From Acidobacteriota bacterium (GTDB lineage Bacteria; Acidobacteriota; Thermoanaerobaculia; Multivoradales; J023), in the NCBI GenBank assembly GCA_029263355.1, contig JAJCXQ010000467.1:1-53057 (forward strand): DNA of 53,057 nucleotides. Reading direction: 5' to 3'. Below are positions 9,062 through 19,446 of the stretch, one piece after another. The translations under genes and the position numbers were made by a program. The number at the start of each line of letters is the position of its first letter. Position 1 is the first letter of the stretch. Below the pieces are notes generated by a model, which saw nothing but the letters and a program-made list of their open reading frames with translations, was not told the DNA's origin and did not search any database.

Positions 9062-11310
9062 CTGGCGGTTCCCTCAGTGAGATCGATTCGGAAGCCGACC
9101 AAAGCCTGTTCGAGGTCGGTCATCTCACTGTCGAGGCGCGTCAGGTTCAGGATCATCTCGCCGAGCTCACCGTCTGCGGTCTGTATCAATTGCCGGGCGG
9201 ACTCTTCGACGCGATGGCCGCTCACATTGGTGGCCGCGCCAGCCAGTCGATGGGCCAGGCGACGGACAGAGTCACTATCCGCCGATGCCGCCGCGTCGAA
9301 CAGCTCGGCCTTCAGTGAGGAGGTCGACTCCAAAAACATATTGACGATCTCGAGCGTGAATTCAGGGTCATTGTCACAGCGGGCGAGGGTCTTCGCCGAG
9401 TCGAAGACGGAGGTTTGGCTGTGGGTCCAAGATCGTTCGGGCTGACTCTCCCCCGCCGGCCGCGGGGCGGCGGAGTGGCTCGGTCGGATGCTGCTGGCGA
9501 TCGATCCATTGGACAGGCGGCCTTTGGCGCCCAGCGTCTGGATGAGCTCGAACAGAACTTTCTTGTCCAGCGGCTTGGCTACATAGGCATCCATACCCGC
9601 CTGCAAGCACTTTTCGCGGTCACTCTTGCGGGCGCTGGCGGTGAGAGCGACGATCGGCGTACGGCGCCCGGTAGAGCTTTCCAGCAGTCTGATTTGACGC
9701 GTTGTTTCGAGACCATCTAGCTTGGGTAATTGAACGTCCATCAGGATCAGGTCGAAGGCATCGCGCTGAAAAGCTTCGAGCGCTTCGCGACCGTCGGCGG
9801 TCATCACCGTGCTGTGGTGTTGTTGTGCCAGGATGCGGTGCATCAGCCGTTGACTCAGCGGACTGTCCTCGGCGACCAGGATATGCATCGGTTGGCGAAA
9901 CGGGATGGGTGAGCTGATCGTGCCCGGGGCTCGTGATGGGTGGGGGAAGGATGCTATTGAGCCCTCACCGTGGACTCGGTCGAAGCGGATCGTGAAGTGA
10001 AAGGTGCTGCCCACATCCGGCGTGCTGTCGACCCAAATACTGCCGCCCATCAAGGTGACGAGGCTCTTGCAGATCGATAACCCGAGGCCGGTGCCGTTGG
10101 GCCTGGTGATGCTGTCCGGGTTTCCGGTCAGAGAGCCGTCGACTTGGGCAAAGGCGTTGAAGATTTGGTCGTGTTCCGCCGGCGGTATCCCACAGCCGGT
10201 ATCGCTCACCGCGAAGTGGATGTTGATCGATTCGTCGCCAACATCGAGTGGCGTGGCTTCGAGGATGATCTCGCCTGTTGTGGTGAATTTGATGGCGTTG
10301 CTGACCAGGTTGACGAGAACTTGCCGGAGGCGCCCTGGGTCACCACTGACTTGGCGCGGTAGCTCGCTTGCGACCGTGCTTCGAATCCGCAGGTTCTTCA
10401 TCCTGGCCTGCTCGGCCAAACCTCGGATCGAGTTGTCGAGGGTGTCGCGAAGATCAAACGGCGTCGTGTCCAAGTCGAGTTTGCCGGCTTCGATCTTGGA
10501 GCAATCCAAAATATCGTTGACCAACTCCAGCACAGAGTCGGCGGACAACGCGACCGTCCGCAGCATCTCTTCCTGATCGGGGTCGAGATCGGTTTCGAGC
10601 GCCAATTGGGTCATGCCGAGCACGACGTTCATCGGTGTGCGAAGCTCATGACTGATGTTGGCGACGAAGGTGGATTTCGATCGCAAAGAGGCCTCGGCGC
10701 GATCCTTCGCCCGTTCGAGCTCGGCGATCAACCGTTCCTGGGCTAGGGTGATCGCTGCCTGTGAGGCCAGAGACTCGACCAGCCGTTGGTCTTCGAGGGT
10801 GAAGGCGACAACCTTGCCTTCGGGTCCCAAGGCGTTGATCAGCTGAAGAACCCCGATCACCTCGTCTTGGTGGTCCATCATCGGCACCGTTAGGAACGAC
10901 TGCGAACGGTAGCCGGTTTCGCGATCGAACTCACGGGTGCCAGCGAAGTCGTATTCCCGGGCGTCGTAGGCGTCGGGAATGTTGACGGTCTCGCCAGAGA
11001 TGGCGGCCCGCGCCGCCACCAAACGCTCATTGGGTCGACCTTCGGCGTCGAACAAGGGGAGAGGAGACAAAGCGATCGGTTGACCACTGGTACCGCCCAA
11101 ACGCAGGCCCAGCGAGTCGGTCAGCATGATTTCGAAATCTAACCGATTCTCGGCGGATCGACTATAGAGCGTTCCGCCATCGGCGCGGGTCAGCTCTTTG
11201 GCCGCGTTTAGGATTAGCTCCATCAGCCGATCGTGATCCTTCTCGGTCGACAGTGCACGGCCCACCGACGTCAGCAGCTGAATGGCGGCCGCCGGAGTCT
11301 CTGATTTCAT
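9049..11310 (-). CDS. Hybrid sensor histidine kinase (GAF-HisKA-HATPase-REC-Hpt)
   Basis: This cytoplasmic hybrid kinase has an N-terminal GAF domain (about 15-190) and a coiled linker. A HisKA domain follows with phospho-acceptor [14 protein letters not shown], then a HATPase domain with [11 protein letters not shown] and [13 protein letters not shown] receiver domain begins [15 protein letters not shown] with phospho-Asp in [13 protein letters not shown], and a C-terminal Hpt domain carries the His in [14 protein letters not shown]. There is no membrane helix, so the signal is probably intracellular. A TTG seven codons upstream (11331) is also possible; I chose the ATG at 11310. A response-regulator remnant overlaps its stop codon, so the original phospho-output may be lost. 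Confidence 0.93.
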   Translation of the reverse strand: MKSETPAAAIQLLTSVGRALSTEKDHDRLMELILNAAKELTRADGGTLYSRSAENRLDFEIMLTDSLGLRLGGTSGQPIALSPLPLFDAEGRPNERLVAARAAISGETVNIPDAYDAREYDFAGTREFDRETGYRSQSFLTVPMMDHQDEVIGVLQLINALGPEGKVVAFTLEDQRLVESLASQAAITLAQERLIAELERAKDRAEASLRSKSTFVANISHELRTPMNVVLGMTQLALETDLDPDQEEMLRTVALSADSVLELVNDILDCSKIEAGKLDLDTTPFDLRDTLDNSIRGLAEQARMKNLRIRSTVASELPRQVSGDPGRLRQVLVNLVSNAIKFTTTGEIILEATPLDVGDESINIHFAVSDTGCGIPPAEHDQIFNAFAQVDGSLTGNPDSITRPNGTGLGLSICKSLVTLMGGSIWVDSTPDVGSTFHFTIRFDRVHGEGSIASFPHPSRAPGTISSPIPFRQPMHILVAEDSPLSQRLMHRILAQQHHSTVMTADGREALEAFQRDAFDLILMDVQLPKLDGLETTRQIRLLESSTGRRTPIVALTASARKSDREKCLQAGMDAYVAKPLDKKVLFELIQTLGAKGRLSNGSIASSIRPSHSAAPRPAGESQPERSWTHSQTSVFDSAKTLARCDNDPEFTLEIVNMFLESTSSLKAELFDAAASADSDSVRRLAHRLAGAATNVSGHRVEESARQLIQTADGELGEMILNLTRLDSEMTDLEQALVGFRIDLTEGTARCVS

Positions 11311-11370
11311 ACTGCCAGAGTCGCAGGCCAATATTACGGCGAAGATTAAGAAACGAGTTTTGCGCAGACG

Positions 11371-14300
11371 TCAAGTCGTCGCTACGTGAACCATACAAGG
11401 GCCGACAGCGGACCCCTCGTGGAGCTCGTTGACCAAGGTCACGGGACGGCCGGCCAAGGCTTCGAGCTCGTGATGATCGCGGCGCAGCCAGGCCAGGATT
11501 TCCGGGTCTGAGCTTCCGACATCGAGTTTTCTAGCCGAGCCAGTGCGCAGGTGATCGACCAGGGCGCTGACCCAAGGGGCCGCCTCGAAGGCGCCGGTCG
11601 AACGCGCTGCTGTCCACGTGACCAGCTTTTCGAACGAGTAGGGGCAGATCGGGCTGAAGCCGGCAGCGAGCTCGGCGATGACCGCCGACACCGTGGCGCG
11701 GATCGAGTCGAGGTCATCGCCACCTCGGTTGCGTTTAGCGGCGAGGGTAGCGTACTGAGCAAGCTCATCGACCACCGTCGGTAGCAGCCGTCCGGCGTCG
11801 GCCAAGCGGTGGTCGTCATAGGCACGACGAGCGGCCTTGGAAGCGGCGGCGGCTCGGTTCGAGATCCAGGCGTCGGCAATTCGTGCCGGCCCGCCTTCTA
11901 TGGCGTCACGGGTGAGATGGAATAGGCCGGTGACTTTTGAGCTTAGACGATGCACCGTGCGGCGCGCTCGACGCAAGTGTGACTCCGCTGCTGTCGCCAG
12001 ATCCATCGAACCGGTATGCAGCGACAGCAAGTAGCCCAGGCGCAGGGCATCGGCGCCGAAACGGCGAATGAGAGCGGCGGGCTCGATCGTGTTGCTGAGT
12101 CCGGGACGCATTGGACGCCGCACCCATCGAACGACAAAACGTTCTTCGTCGAAGAATCGGTTTTCGTCTGGGGCGCCCTGGGCGCCTGGGTCGCCCTGGG
12201 CGTCTGGGTCGCCCTGGGCGCCTGGGTCGCCCTGGGCGCCTGGGTCGGCCCGTTCTTCGAGCACCCGCTCGAGGAATTGTAGGCCGCCATGGACGCGAAG
12301 ATGGCGAAAAGCCGGGCGGCCGGTCAACACCAGAGAGACCAGTTGGCACGGCAAGACCCAGCGCGCCAGGAGCTCGTTGTCGGTGTAGAGCTCGTCGATC
12401 GGTTGGGGCTCGGCCTCCGTCGGCCAACCGGCAGCGCTAAGGGTTGACGCGACGAGGGAAAACCATACGCTGAGTACCCCGTCGTCCGCTCCCGGCAGAG
12501 CGTGTCCCCACCAATATTGGCGTGAAATGCACCAGGGTTCCGGATCATCGAGCAGTTCGAGGGTGCGGTGACACCAGCGATCGTCGGAAAAACGTACCGT
12601 GCCGTTCTCGATGGCGAGCCTCAGCCGTGCCGTGGCTTTGTCGAAATGGACAAAAACCTGTTGTGAGGTACCGAGGTTGACCAGAGTGCCCGAGCTACGG
12701 GCGCGGAAGGCTTCGACCTCGAAGCGGCCGGTGGTTCGCTCGAGCCGTTCGCCGAGTTGTTCGCACACCCGACGACGAGCGTCCTCGCGCACCCAGGGCG
12801 CCTCGTCGGGGAGCATGAACCTGCCGTGGGCATCGATCACTACCCGTCGATGTTCGACTCCTTTGGCATTGGCCAGGGCTTCGTCGGCCCGGTCGTGGGC
12901 CGGCACCAAGAACTTGGCGTCGGTCGAAAGCGTGCGGAAGGCGTACACCGGCAGCGGATCGCGCCCAAAGGGGTCGTCCACCTGGAGTCCATCGAGATGG
13001 CTATAAGGGCCGTCACGGCGGACGGCGATCGCCACCGCCCCCGGCAACAGTTCGGGAAAATAGCTTTGGGTTGTGATCACTTCCGGATTGCTGCCACAGG
13101 TGGCGAAGCGGATCTCGAAGCTTTCGTGAACTTCGATCCGGGTACGGATCACGTCCGGCGAGACCAACACGGTTTGGGTCGTGGGATCGTAATAGGAAAG
13201 TCGCTTCTCGTGGGTGATGAGTCCCGCGTCCTCGAGTGCGAAGTAGAGTCGCCGCGAGGCGCGCATGCCGTCATGGCTCATCGGATCGATCCAGGCGTCG
13301 GGATCAAAGCCAGCACCGAGCTGATGCAGCTGATCACGGATCGCCGCGTCATGACTGCGATGGACGTCGGCACAGCGCTCGACGAAGCGTGGACGACCGA
13401 TTTCGTCGCGATCGAACGGCAGCGATCCCTCGACCGCTAGCTGGAGGGTCAAGCCGCCCGGATCGGAGCCGACGATGCGACGCGGTCTCGGCCCGCCGGT
13501 CAGCTCGATGGCGCGGGCTCGGACATCCATCAACAGAGCCGAGAGTAAAGAGGACAGGTCAGGGCGGCCAGCAGCGGAAATCGGCGCCGCTGCGAGAGTC
13601 TTGCCATGACCTCGAAAACGGCCCTCGCGTTCCCAGCGCACCCGCAGAGCAGGCTCGTCGGCGCCCGGCACAAAAGCGATCGGCACCGTCGGGCGACCTC
13701 CTGAGTCACGGTGGTCAGCACGCCGTCCTGCCTGTCCGCGCCGCCGACCATGCCAGTCGCTGGCGATCAAAGCGTCAATGATTCGACGCCCGCGATGTCC
13801 GATCAGCGGGTGCATCTCGGTGGCGGCGATATCGGCCAATTGATCGGCCGCGGCGGCGGTGGTGATCATCTGGCTGCGGGCGTGTTTGAGAACCCGTAGG
13901 GTGTCGGGGTAGACGCGTTCCGCGGCCAGCTGTACGTCGTGACGCAGGTAGCCTTGCCATTCGTCGGCGCAATTGGTGATCCCCATCCGATTGCACAAAT
14001 AGTCGGGGACATAGGCGATGCCTCGTTGGCGTAAGCGCTCAGCATCGGCATCCTCGCCGAGGATGTTGTTGGCGGCGCCGCAGATCAGTCGTGCCTTGAG
14101 TCGCGGGATGGTGCGGGCGTTGACCTGAGCACCGATGGCGCACGGGGCGAAGATATCCGAGTCGAGGTCGAAGATCTCGTCGGAGGCGACAATCTCGATT
14201 CGTGGGCGGTCCCGTTGTAGCGCCTCGAGGGCAGGGCGATTGATATCGGTTACCCATATTCTGGCGCCAGCGTCGTCGAGCAACGCCACCAGTGGTCCAC

Positions 14301-15057
14301 CGACGTTGCCAACCCCTTGCACCGCCACCTTGACGCCAGTCAGGTCGTCGCTACCGGTGAGGAAACGCCAGGCCGCTTGAATCGCGACGAACACGCCACG
14401 GGCGGTCGCGGTCGACGGGTTGCCACTGCCTCCCAGCTCGCTGCCGACACAGGTCGTGAAGCGGTTCTGTCCGAGGATGGCATTCATGTCGGAGGTTTTG
14501 GTGCCGACATCTTCCGCGGTGTAGTAGAGACCTCCCAGGCTGGCGATAAATCGCCCGTAGGCGCGGAACAGCTCGAGCCGCGGCTCGGTGCCTTCGGTCA
14601 AATACTCGGGGGTGCGCAAACTTTTGCTCGCGGCCACAATCCCTTTACCACCGCCCCACCATAGGCCAGCGAGGGCGTTCTTTCGGGTCATGCCGCGGGC
14701 TAGCCGCAAGCCATCGACCAAGATATCCGCCATGTTGTCGTAGGGTTTGAAGCGCAGGCCACCCTGCCCCAAGCCGCGTCGGGTGTCGTGAACAGCGGCA
14801 AAGAACAGAGTTGGAATTCCCTCCTCGCGGCCGATGAAGATCCCTTCGTGGTCAGCGAAGTCCTGAGACAGCTCGAAGAAAGCGCGCACCGGGGCCAACA
14901 ACCTCGGGTGCGAGAGCGAGATCTCGCCGTTCTCCGAGACAACGAACGCACGGGTCACCCCAGCTTCAGCGAGTTGGTCGTGGAATTCTTCAATGCTCGT
15001 GCGGCGAACGCTGCGAGCAAGCTCGCGACGTTTGGCGTCGATCTTGTGGCTGGACAT
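11371..15057 (-). CDS. Leu/Val dehydrogenase fused to a degenerate valyl-tRNA-synthetase-like protein
   Basis: Residues 1-435 are a complete Glu/Leu/Phe/Val dehydrogenase. MTRKNALAGLWWGGGKG supplies both active-site lysines, TAEDVGT the catalytic Asp, and CGAANNIL a further family motif. The Rossmann motif is GVGNVG, followed by TDIN, which suggests NAD. From about 470 to the end the protein follows ValRS in order: RWEREGRFR, SYYDPTTQTVLVSPDV, an editing-domain-like stretch ending VPAHDRADEAL, PWCISRQYWWGHALP, IRRFGADALRLGYL, then a helical anticodon-binding-like tail. HIGH is replaced by a segment around DLSSLL and KMSKS by PMRPGLS, so aminoacyl-adenylate synthesis is very unlikely. AAGGAG precedes the ATG. 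The function of the fusion is unknown. Confidence 0.88.
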   Translation of the reverse strand: MSSHKIDAKRRELARSVRRTSIEEFHDQLAEAGVTRAFVVSENGEISLSHPRLLAPVRAFFELSQDFADHEGIFIGREEGIPTLFFAAVHDTRRGLGQGGLRFKPYDNMADILVDGLRLARGMTRKNALAGLWWGGGKGIVAASKSLRTPEYLTEGTEPRLELFRAYGRFIASLGGLYYTAEDVGTKTSDMNAILGQNRFTTCVGSELGGSGNPSTATARGVFVAIQAAWRFLTGSDDLTGVKVAVQGVGNVGGPLVALLDDAGARIWVTDINRPALEALQRDRPRIEIVASDEIFDLDSDIFAPCAIGAQVNARTIPRLKARLICGAANNILGEDADAERLRQRGIAYVPDYLCNRMGITNCADEWQGYLRHDVQLAAERVYPDTLRVLKHARSQMITTAAAADQLADIAATEMHPLIGHRGRRIIDALIASDWHGRRRGQAGRRADHRDSGGRPTVPIAFVPGADEPALRVRWEREGRFRGHGKTLAAAPISAAGRPDLSSLLSALLMDVRARAIELTGGPRPRRIVGSDPGGLTLQLAVEGSLPFDRDEIGRPRFVERCADVHRSHDAAIRDQLHQLGAGFDPDAWIDPMSHDGMRASRRLYFALEDAGLITHEKRLSYYDPTTQTVLVSPDVIRTRIEVHESFEIRFATCGSNPEVITTQSYFPELLPGAVAIAVRRDGPYSHLDGLQVDDPFGRDPLPVYAFRTLSTDAKFLVPAHDRADEALANAKGVEHRRVVIDAHGRFMLPDEAPWVREDARRRVCEQLGERLERTTGRFEVEAFRARSSGTLVNLGTSQQVFVHFDKATARLRLAIENGTVRFSDDRWCHRTLELLDDPEPWCISRQYWWGHALPGADDGVLSVWFSLVASTLSAAGWPTEAEPQPIDELYTDNELLARWVLPCQLVSLVLTGRPAFRHLRVHGGLQFLERVLEERADPGAQGDPGAQGDPDAQGDPGAQGAPDENRFFDEERFVVRWVRRPMRPGLSNTIEPAALIRRFGADALRLGYLLSLHTGSMDLATAAESHLRRARRTVHRLSSKVTGLFHLTRDAIEGGPARIADAWISNRAAAASKAARRAYDDHRLADAGRLLPTVVDELAQYATLAAKRNRGGDDLDSIRATVSAVIAELAAGFSPICPYSFEKLVTWTAARSTGAFEAAPWVSALVDHLRTGSARKLDVGSSDPEILAWLRRDHHELEALAGRPVTLVNELHEGSAVGPCMVHVATT
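12180..12251 (-). repeat. In-frame 18-bp x 4 tandem repeat inside the dehydrogenase-ValRS fusion
   Basis: Four 18-bp units of the type gggcgcctgggtcgccct (plus strand) start at 12180, 12198, 12216 and 12234. On the minus strand they encode the hexapeptide GDPGAQ repeated at about residues 937-962. Gly falls at nearly every third position, which looks like a very short collagen-like tract. It lies just before the degenerate KMSKS-equivalent loop. Confidence 0.9.
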
Positions 15058-15137
15058 AACGCTCCTTCAGAGATCTCCAACGGCCAAGGGGACGGGGCCG
15101 TCGACTATATCGAAACCAATAACTGAAGAGACGATGG

Positions 15138-18100
15138 TCAGGAGCGGGCGGTTGGCCATCCGGCCAAAACCATGGTCGCGACCGGCGCCAGCAGAGTGGC
15201 GCTGGTGACGCCGCCGGTGACCGCAATGGCGAAGCCGACCCAAAACGTACCGGTTTCGGGTACGACGAGCAGCGGTAACATGCCGACCAAGGTGGTGAAG
15301 GTGGTTGCCCACATCGGGCGCAAGCGCTGGCGCAGGGCGAGGAGAGCGAGGCGTGATGACAAGGTGTGTGGTCTCAGGCGACTGAGCTGGCGGAAGCGTG
15401 CCGCCAGCAGAATGCTGGCGTTGGCGGCGATGCCAATCGTCAGGATGACGCCGAAGAATGCTCCTTCTGCGAAGTTCTCGCCGCTGAAAACAAAACCAGC
15501 AGCGATACCGACCCATGCCAATGGCGTGCTGAGGAGGACCCAGAACGCGAGACGCCAAGACTCGAGGACACCCGCGATCACCAGGAATACCAGGCCGAGG
15601 CAGCCGAGGCAGAGCCAAAGAAAGTCGTTCTGAGCTTGGTCGTCGAACAGGCTGTAGCTAGGCTGCTGAATACGGTAACCCAGCGGCGGACGGAAGGCGG
15701 TGAGCTCGCGGTTGATGAGGTCGAGGCCCATGTGTCGTGGGCCGCGGTACAGGACTCGCAAATTGCGACGGTACTGCTGGTCCTCACGCTCGATCGCAGG
15801 TGGCTCTTTCTCGAGGTGAACCGTCGCCAGGTCGGCAAGGCGCAACGGACGCCCGTCGCGAGTCGGGAGTGAACGGGCCAGCAGACGGTCCAAGTCGCCA
15901 CGCTCGGCATCTTCGGAGGCTAGGCGCACCGGTAGGCGCCCTTCGCCGTCGAAGTGGGCAAGCAGGCTCGGTGCCGGATTCTCTAGCCGTGGCCGCAGCA
16001 AATCAGCGAGCCCATAGGTGGCGGTACCCGACCGGATGTTGGCCTCTGAATCCCAACCGAGAAGAATGGCTTCGCGCGATGCCGACGAGGCTTGGCGCAT
16101 GGCGTGGAGGTCGACCTCGGCGACACGTGGGTCCTTTTCGAGCTGGTCAGCGAACTGCTGTGTGACCTTGTCGAGGACGCCCCAGGAGGCCCCGTAGGCG
16201 ATCAAAGGAATGCCTGTCACCTGACCTAGGCCACTGTAGAAGCTGTTGGAGACGAGGCCCGAGATCCCGACCTCGACGCCAGCGAGCTGCAATGCTTGGG
16301 CGATGAACGCTTCGCGCAGTTGGTATGGCTCGCTGAGCTCGAGCGCTTGGCGAGGGAACAGCACTCGCAACAGGCCCAGATCGTCGACGACGCGCACCAG
16401 GGTACGCTCGACAGCAACTGAGCGCAGCGCAAGCTCTTCAAAGCGTTGAATCAGCCTGTCGGCCTGTTGTAGGCCGCTACCAGAGGGCAGGCGGAGCCAG
16501 GCGATCAGCTCCGGCTGCTCCTCGAAGTCCCAGCTGCGTCCGAGCTCGACTTCGTCGAGAAAAGGCCGGGTGACGCCGCCAAAGAGTGGATCTAGCCCGC
16601 GTCGTGCGTGGCGTACCGGGGTACTGCCAAGACTGACGTTGTAGCGCGCGGCGATCTGTTTCTGGTGCTCGTTGGCCCATCCCGAAGGGGGTTCGTCGAT
16701 CAACTCTGGCAAGAGCGGCATCGGTAGGCCAAGCGTGAGCAGCAGGAGAACGAAGGTTGTTCGGGGATAGCGGGACGCTGTCGCGTAGGGCGTCAAGAGC
16801 CAGCGGCTGGTGCGCCGAAAGCGGCGCCGTGGACCGACCGCACCTGGCATTAACACAGGAACCAGGATAGTGGTCGAGAGCAGCGAGAAGACGAGGGTGA
16901 TGGCGGTCATCGCTGCCAGAGGCTGGAAGAGGGTGCGTAGCTCGCCGCTCAGATAAACCATCGGCAGCAGGACCACGGCGGTGGTCGCGGTGCAGCCGAC
17001 GAGCGGCAGCCAGATCGAGGCCAAAGCCTGACGAGCGGTGTCGAGGTGGTGGTTTTGGCGTATGGATTTCCGTTGACGCTCTGCCATCAGGCGCTCGACG
17101 ACCATCGTCGCATTATCGACCAGCAAGCCCACCAGAAGGACCAGCCCGGCGAGGGTGAAGATGTTCAGCGTGAGTCCCAGGGGGCGCATGAAACCGAGAG
17201 CCGCTGCGATCGCCACAGTGGCGCTGGCGAGGACAGCAAAGGCGGCGCGTGGGTGCCGAAGAAAAAGCAGAAGCACCGTGACAATACCGGCAAGGCCGAG
17301 AGCACCCCGTGTGGCGAGGGCTGACAACTCGTCGCGGACATTTTCGCTGCGGTCTTCGGCCACCCGCACTTCAATTCCTGGCGGCAGATCATGTTTTAGC
17401 CCAGCGATTGACTGTCGCACCTGCGCCGCGTTGCGGAGGAGGTCACTGCCGGGAGAGCGATCGAGAGAGACGGTCACAGCCGGGTGACCGTCGATGCGCC
17501 GCAGTGAGCGAGTGGGAGCTGCTTTGAGCTCGGTGCGGGTCAGCTCCGCCAAACGGATCCAGCGGCCTGAGTCCGGGTCAGAGGCTACCGGTAAACGTGA
17601 CAAGTCGGAGGGCAGCGCCAATGCCGGAACGGTCAACAGGGTCCGCCGGCCGGCTCCCTCGAGCCAGCCGAGTGAGCGTTCGGAGAGGGCCTCGGAAAGC
17701 GTTCGGCGCAGATCGTGAGTTGTCATTCGGTAGGCTCGTAAACGGTCCTCCTCGAAGCCAACAAATACCTCGCGTTCCTCGCCGCCTTCGGTGTTGACCC
17801 CAGCGATGCCCATCAAGCTACGCAATCGCGGCGCTAGGCGCTCATCGGCCAGGCGACGCAATTCGAGCCCACCGATGTCACCAACCAACTCGAGGGTCAT
17901 GAATCCCTGCTGCTCCTGGAGCTCTTCCGGGACCTCGTAGTCGAGCCGTGGCACGACACCGGTTGGCAAGCTGGGCCTCAACGCAGCCAGGCGGTCAGCA
18001 ACTTCCGCGGCATAGAGCCCGAGGTTATGGTGGCGAGAGACCTCGAGTCGTAAGAATGCCTGGCCTTCAACCGAGCGACTGTGGATGTGGACCGTTCCTG

Positions 18101-18350
18101 CAACGCCTTGTAACGCCTCCTCGAGCAGCGACGTCACTCGCCACTCGAGGTTACGGGGCGCGGCGCCGGGCCAGTTGGCGGAGAGTGTGACGCTCGGCAG
18201 TTCGACTCGAGGTACCCACTCGATCGGCAGAGCGGAAGCTGACCAGATGCCCGCAAAGGTCACCGCCGAGGCCGTGATCAGCAGGGCTTTTGGCCGCCGC
18301 AGGATCCTTACCAACCAAGCGTCGGGGCTTACCCGTGCGTCAAGGTCCAA
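15138..18350 (-). CDS. RND-family efflux permease (second of the cluster)
   Basis: This 1070-residue protein is an inner-membrane proton antiporter of the AcrB/MdtBC type. The first helix (RRPKALLITASAVTFAG) is followed by a large periplasmic loop. The fourth-helix motif is LVGLLVDNATMVVERLM with the proton-relay Asp, and a second internal half has the matching pattern FFGVILTIGIAANASILL. Its ATG overlaps the propeller gene stop by 22 bp, so the two are cotranslated. It has no membrane-fusion partner immediately beside it. It may share the adaptor encoded at 23937-25298, possibly as a heteromeric pump with the permease at 20830-23961. The cargo cannot be read from sequence. Confidence 0.9.
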   Translation of the reverse strand: MDLDARVSPDAWLVRILRRPKALLITASAVTFAGIWSASALPIEWVPRVELPSVTLSANWPGAAPRNLEWRVTSLLEEALQGVAGTVHIHSRSVEGQAFLRLEVSRHHNLGLYAAEVADRLAALRPSLPTGVVPRLDYEVPEELQEQQGFMTLELVGDIGGLELRRLADERLAPRLRSLMGIAGVNTEGGEEREVFVGFEEDRLRAYRMTTHDLRRTLSEALSERSLGWLEGAGRRTLLTVPALALPSDLSRLPVASDPDSGRWIRLAELTRTELKAAPTRSLRRIDGHPAVTVSLDRSPGSDLLRNAAQVRQSIAGLKHDLPPGIEVRVAEDRSENVRDELSALATRGALGLAGIVTVLLLFLRHPRAAFAVLASATVAIAAALGFMRPLGLTLNIFTLAGLVLLVGLLVDNATMVVERLMAERQRKSIRQNHHLDTARQALASIWLPLVGCTATTAVVLLPMVYLSGELRTLFQPLAAMTAITLVFSLLSTTILVPVLMPGAVGPRRRFRRTSRWLLTPYATASRYPRTTFVLLLLTLGLPMPLLPELIDEPPSGWANEHQKQIAARYNVSLGSTPVRHARRGLDPLFGGVTRPFLDEVELGRSWDFEEQPELIAWLRLPSGSGLQQADRLIQRFEELALRSVAVERTLVRVVDDLGLLRVLFPRQALELSEPYQLREAFIAQALQLAGVEVGISGLVSNSFYSGLGQVTGIPLIAYGASWGVLDKVTQQFADQLEKDPRVAEVDLHAMRQASSASREAILLGWDSEANIRSGTATYGLADLLRPRLENPAPSLLAHFDGEGRLPVRLASEDAERGDLDRLLARSLPTRDGRPLRLADLATVHLEKEPPAIEREDQQYRRNLRVLYRGPRHMGLDLINRELTAFRPPLGYRIQQPSYSLFDDQAQNDFLWLCLGCLGLVFLVIAGVLESWRLAFWVLLSTPLAWVGIAAGFVFSGENFAEGAFFGVILTIGIAANASILLAARFRQLSRLRPHTLSSRLALLALRQRLRPMWATTFTTLVGMLPLLVVPETGTFWVGFAIAVTGGVTSATLLAPVATMVLAGWPTARS

Positions 18351-19381
18351 CGGCTGATGTGGGTCTCGGTGACCGTATACAGGTGGTGTGTGCTCAATTT
18401 TACGGAAGTGCAGGCTTCCGGTAGTCGGCGTGAATAGAGATATCGGCCATCGGAGAGGCTGTAGGTGTCGATTGCGCCGCGCAAGCGGAACCCCTCTTCC
18501 TCCGTTGCCAGCACATGCAGGCCCTCCGACGTCACGCTGAGGCTGTGGATGGTGATGACCGTCTCGCGGTCAATCCAGGTCTGACCACCGTTTCGGTTGA
18601 GCTTGGGAAGTCCCTGGTGGTCAACGGTCTCGGCGAAAAAGCGCACCGTGCCTGACGAGTCATAGCCAGCCAGCAAGCCCGCATAGCGCGCCCCGTAAAT
18701 GAAACCGCCGTCGCCATCCGGTTCGATCAGCCCGTCGAGGGCCATGGCGTTGACCCCTTGGTTTTCGAGGAACGTGCCAAAAGTTGCAAGCCGATCGCCG
18801 GCAGCGTCGAAGCGGGCGAAAAGCTCGGAGCCCGGAGTGTTCATCACAAAAAAACCATCACCCTGATGTCCGACACTCAAACGATAGGGCGGTAGCGGCA
18901 TGCGAAGTGTCTGTCGAATCTCACCATCGGGGTTGAAGATCGTGATGCGGCCATTGGTGGCGTCAGCAGCCCAAACTTCGCCGTTCGGTCCCAGTGCGGC
19001 GTCGGTCAAAGAGGCAAATTCTCCCGGACCCTGGCCGCGCACTTGGCCATAGATGCGGAGCAGACGACCCTCGGCGTCAAATGTTTTGATCGCCAAGTCA
19101 CCAGAATCGCGCACCAGGAGGTTATCGTCATCGTCGATCCTAAGGTGAAGGGGGCCGTAAAGAGTCACGTCCGGCCGCGATTCTATTGATAGAGTCTTGA
19201 TCCTCGTTTCTTCTCGCCACGTCCTCTTCGTACCGCCCTGGCGTAATAGCTGAGCGCCGCGAAAGTCCTCGGTGAGGTAGAGAGTCGACCCCTTATTACC
19301 GAGCTCTTGTAGTCGGCCGAAACTCAAGGCCGCAAGGGCGACGACAACGAGCAGAGGGAAGAAGAGGTTCTTGATGTTCAT
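18329..19381 (-). CDS. Six-bladed beta-propeller (NHL/TolB-like) exported protein
   Basis: A hydrophobic N-terminal segment at about 5-22 acts as signal peptide or anchor; no lipobox Cys is present. The body shows repeated blade-like strands such as LRIDDDDNLLVRDSGDLAI, EVWAADATNGRITIFNPDG and GEFASLTDAALGPNGEVW. This is the pattern of 6-bladed propellers related to NHL proteins. Such proteins are common beside small secreted peptides in Bacteroidota, where their role is unclear. I chose the ATG at 19381; a TTG sits one codon upstream. No strong ribosome-binding site is visible. The gene lies between the peptide gene and an RND permease and overlaps the latter. Confidence 0.8.
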   Translation of the reverse strand: MNIKNLFFPLLVVVALAALSFGRLQELGNKGSTLYLTEDFRGAQLLRQGGTKRTWREETRIKTLSIESRPDVTLYGPLHLRIDDDDNLLVRDSGDLAIKTFDAEGRLLRIYGQVRGQGPGEFASLTDAALGPNGEVWAADATNGRITIFNPDGEIRQTLRMPLPPYRLSVGHQGDGFFVMNTPGSELFARFDAAGDRLATFGTFLENQGVNAMALDGLIEPDGDGGFIYGARYAGLLAGYDSSGTVRFFAETVDHQGLPKLNRNGGQTWIDRETVITIHSLSVTSEGLHVLATEEEGFRLRGAIDTYSLSDGRYLYSRRLPEACTSVKLSTHHLYTVTETHISRWTLTHG

Positions 19382-19446
19382 CAACGAGGCTCAGCCTGGC
19401 ACGGGTCAAACGGTTTTGAACTCTAGAAAGACTTCGTTTACGAGCG

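Noticed and set aside
11906..12427. Arg/Pro-rich open frame with repeated GRPRRP opposite or alongside the fusion protein
   Set aside because: It is produced by reading the 18-bp tandem repeat in another frame; the fusion gene explains the region.
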